The position numbers were made by a program, and so were the translations under genes. From contig JAMOMM010000489.1 in NCBI GenBank assembly GCA_027067085.1, positions 1 to 6,344 on the forward strand: a DNA stretch of 6,344 bases, given 5' to 3'. The notes beneath the pieces were generated by a model that was given only the letters and a program-made list of their open reading frames with translations, did not search any database and was not told the origin of the DNA. This DNA is from Hyphomicrobiales bacterium (GTDB lineage Bacteria; Pseudomonadota; Alphaproteobacteria; Rhizobiales; Aestuariivirgaceae). Shown piece by piece: positions 5,020 through 6,344 of the stretch (its first letter is position 1; every line of letters starts with the position of its first letter).

Positions 5020-6344
5020 ATGAAACTCAAACGGACAATAATTTTATTTGCAATACTGCCACTGTTATTGGCGGTCATAGGCATTGGCTGGCTCATTTCC
5101 AATAAGTCCGAAGAGTTGTCAAAGCAACAATCAGCCAATTTAGAGCAAAGCCTGATTGAAGCAAAAAAGGCCGAGTTAAAATACTATACCGCCTTTGCCA
5201 AAAACTCTATTGCCTCCATCTATTATTCTGCTGGCCCAGATAATCAAGCAGCCAAAGAACAAGTAAAAGCAATGCTGCGTGCCATCTCATACGGCCCCGA
5301 CGGCTACTTTTTCGTTTATGACTACGCAGGCAAAAACATCGTCCACCCACGGCAAGGTTTTCGTATTGGCAAAAATTGGATAGATTTAAAAGACAAAGAA
5401 GGCAACCTTGTCATTAAAGACCTTATTGATGCTGCAAAAAACGGCGGTGGATATACCAACTACGTTTGGGAGCAACCTTCAACAGGCAAAATCAAAAAGA
5501 AAATCGGTTATGCCGTCGGTCTAGACAATTGGGGATGGATGCTTGGCACTGGCATGTATATTGATGATGTAACCTCTCAAGCGCGCGCACTTGAAACAAT
5601 CATTGCCAAACAAACCACCCAAACATTTTTGTTTATTCTGGTCATTACAGTTGGCGCATTGGCTATGGTTGCAGGCACAGGCATTCTTCTGCTCATTCAA
5701 CAACACAACGCTAGCCGCACAAAACTAAAAGTCTTAAATCAGCGTATTGTTGAAACCCAAGAACATGAGCGCAAACGCGTTGCTCGTGAACTGCATGATG
5801 GCATTTCACAACAACTTTCTTCAACTAAGTATGTTTTTGAACTCGCCCATATTCAACAACAAAATAAAACATCAAACGCAAAGCGGACAATTGAGAAAGG
5901 CATTGTATCTCTTGCAAATGCCATTACAGAGGTTCGGCGCATCTCGCGCGACTTGCGCCCGGGGCTGCTTGATGACCTTGGACTTGCCCCTGCTATTAAA
6001 GCGCTTAGCAAAGAGTTCGGTGAGCGATCTGGAATAAACGTTAAAATCACCACAGTGCCAACCAAAGAACTTATTTCTGACCAAGCCAAAACAGCATGCT
6101 TTCGTATTGCGCAAGAAGCGTTGAACAATATTTCAAAGCACGCCGATGCCTCACAAGTTTGCATTGACCTCACCACAACAAAAAAATGCGTCACGCTAAC
6201 GGTTAAAGACAATGGCACAGGTTTTTTACGTAGAAAGAAAAAGTCGTGTGGCATCGGCCTTACCAATATGCGAGAGCGCGTCACCCACCACGGCGGCGAG
6301 TTTAAAATCATGTCCGATGAATACGGCACAACTTTAATCGCCAA
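5020..6344 (+). CDS. Sensor histidine kinase, single-Cache sensor plus HisKA_3 and HATPase_c (3' end missing)
   Basis: This membrane-bound two-component kinase is open to the right edge, with 441 residues visible and probably only a few missing. It has a first membrane segment (about 7-27) and a periplasmic single-Cache (sCache_2-like) domain (about 35-185). The Cache hallmarks are YGPDGYFFVYD (92-102), HP (109-110), GGGYTNYVW and NWGWMLGTGMYIDD (170-183). A second membrane segment lies at about 202-226. The HisKA_3 box ERKRVARELHDG puts the phospho-accepting His at 259. The HATPase has an N-box EALNN (366-370), G1 DNGTGF (397-402) and G2 GIGLTNMRERV (411-421). Kinases of this type phosphorylate NarL/FixJ-class regulators; one is expected just downstream. 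Divergence from a TRAP operon suggests it senses the transported acid or a relative and controls uptake, since Cache domains of this class often bind small carboxylates. The ATG at 5020 is followed at once by the membrane segment; the ribosome site is weak. The ligand is unknown. Confidence 0.93.
   Translation, partial: MKLKRTIILFAILPLLLAVIGIGWLISNKSEELSKQQSANLEQSLIEAKKAELKYYTAFAKNSIASIYYSAGPDNQAAKEQVKAMLRAISYGPDGYFFVYDYAGKNIVHPRQGFRIGKNWIDLKDKEGNLVIKDLIDAAKNGGGYTNYVWEQPSTGKIKKKIGYAVGLDNWGWMLGTGMYIDDVTSQARALETIIAKQTTQTFLFILVITVGALAMVAGTGILLLIQQHNASRTKLKVLNQRIVETQEHERKRVARELHDGISQQLSSTKYVFELAHIQQQNKTSNAKRTIEKGIVSLANAITEVRRISRDLRPGLLDDLGLAPAIKALSKEFGERSGINVKITTVPTKELISDQAKTACFRIAQEALNNISKHADASQVCIDLTTTKKCVTLTVKDNGTGFLRRKKKSCGIGLTNMRERVTHHGGEFKIMSDEYGTTLIA

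Noticed and set aside
5747..6037. Plus-strand 96-residue frame inside the kinase
   Set aside because: It is an alternative frame of the kinase, whose own frame carries every family motif without interruption.
5853..6344. Long minus-strand open frames opposite the kinase
   Set aside because: They are antisense to conserved HisKA_3 and HATPase motifs on the plus strand; the composition is that of a shadow frame.

Overview
The window looks like ordinary chromosomal sequence from an alphaproteobacterium of moderate GC content. The protein families point that way: a TakP/FcbT-type TRAP transporter with a Tat-exported binding protein, next to a single-Cache HisKA_3 sensor kinase. The lineage is inferred from gene style and not from any marker gene. 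There is no RNA gene, CRISPR array, phage gene or insertion sequence.

Layout. On the minus strand, read right to left from about 4711 to 1, lies a run of four genes. dctP (4711-3617) encodes a periplasmic solute-binding protein. dctQ (3344-2397) encodes the small membrane subunit, and dctM (2378-276) a very large 700-residue permease subunit. The fourth gene encodes a short-chain dehydrogenase/reductase (from 234, running off the left edge). On the plus strand, diverging from dctP across a 308-bp intergenic region, a Cache-domain histidine kinase starts at 5020. It stays open to the right edge and probably lacks only its last few residues.

How the genes fit together. The TRAP system would import an organic acid using an ion gradient. 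The binding protein's motifs resemble those of the 2-oxoacid binder TakP, so a small 2-oxo or hydroxy monocarboxylate is the best guess. The kinase probably senses a related ligand in the periplasm and phosphorylates a NarL/FixJ-type response regulator, which would be expected just beyond the right edge. The reductase may act on the imported compound.

The most interesting non-coding signals are these: (i) three alternating TGGGTA/TACCCA half-sites just upstream of the kinase; (ii) a dctP-dctQ gap holding a GAAA-capped terminator, a plausible internal promoter and a leader hairpin next to the dctQ ribosome binding site, which together suggest dctP and dctQM are made at different levels; (iii) a 24-bp in-frame tandem repeat in the DctQ C-terminal tail. 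The window is mostly a recognisable transport-and-sensing module. I do not see a wholly new system in it.
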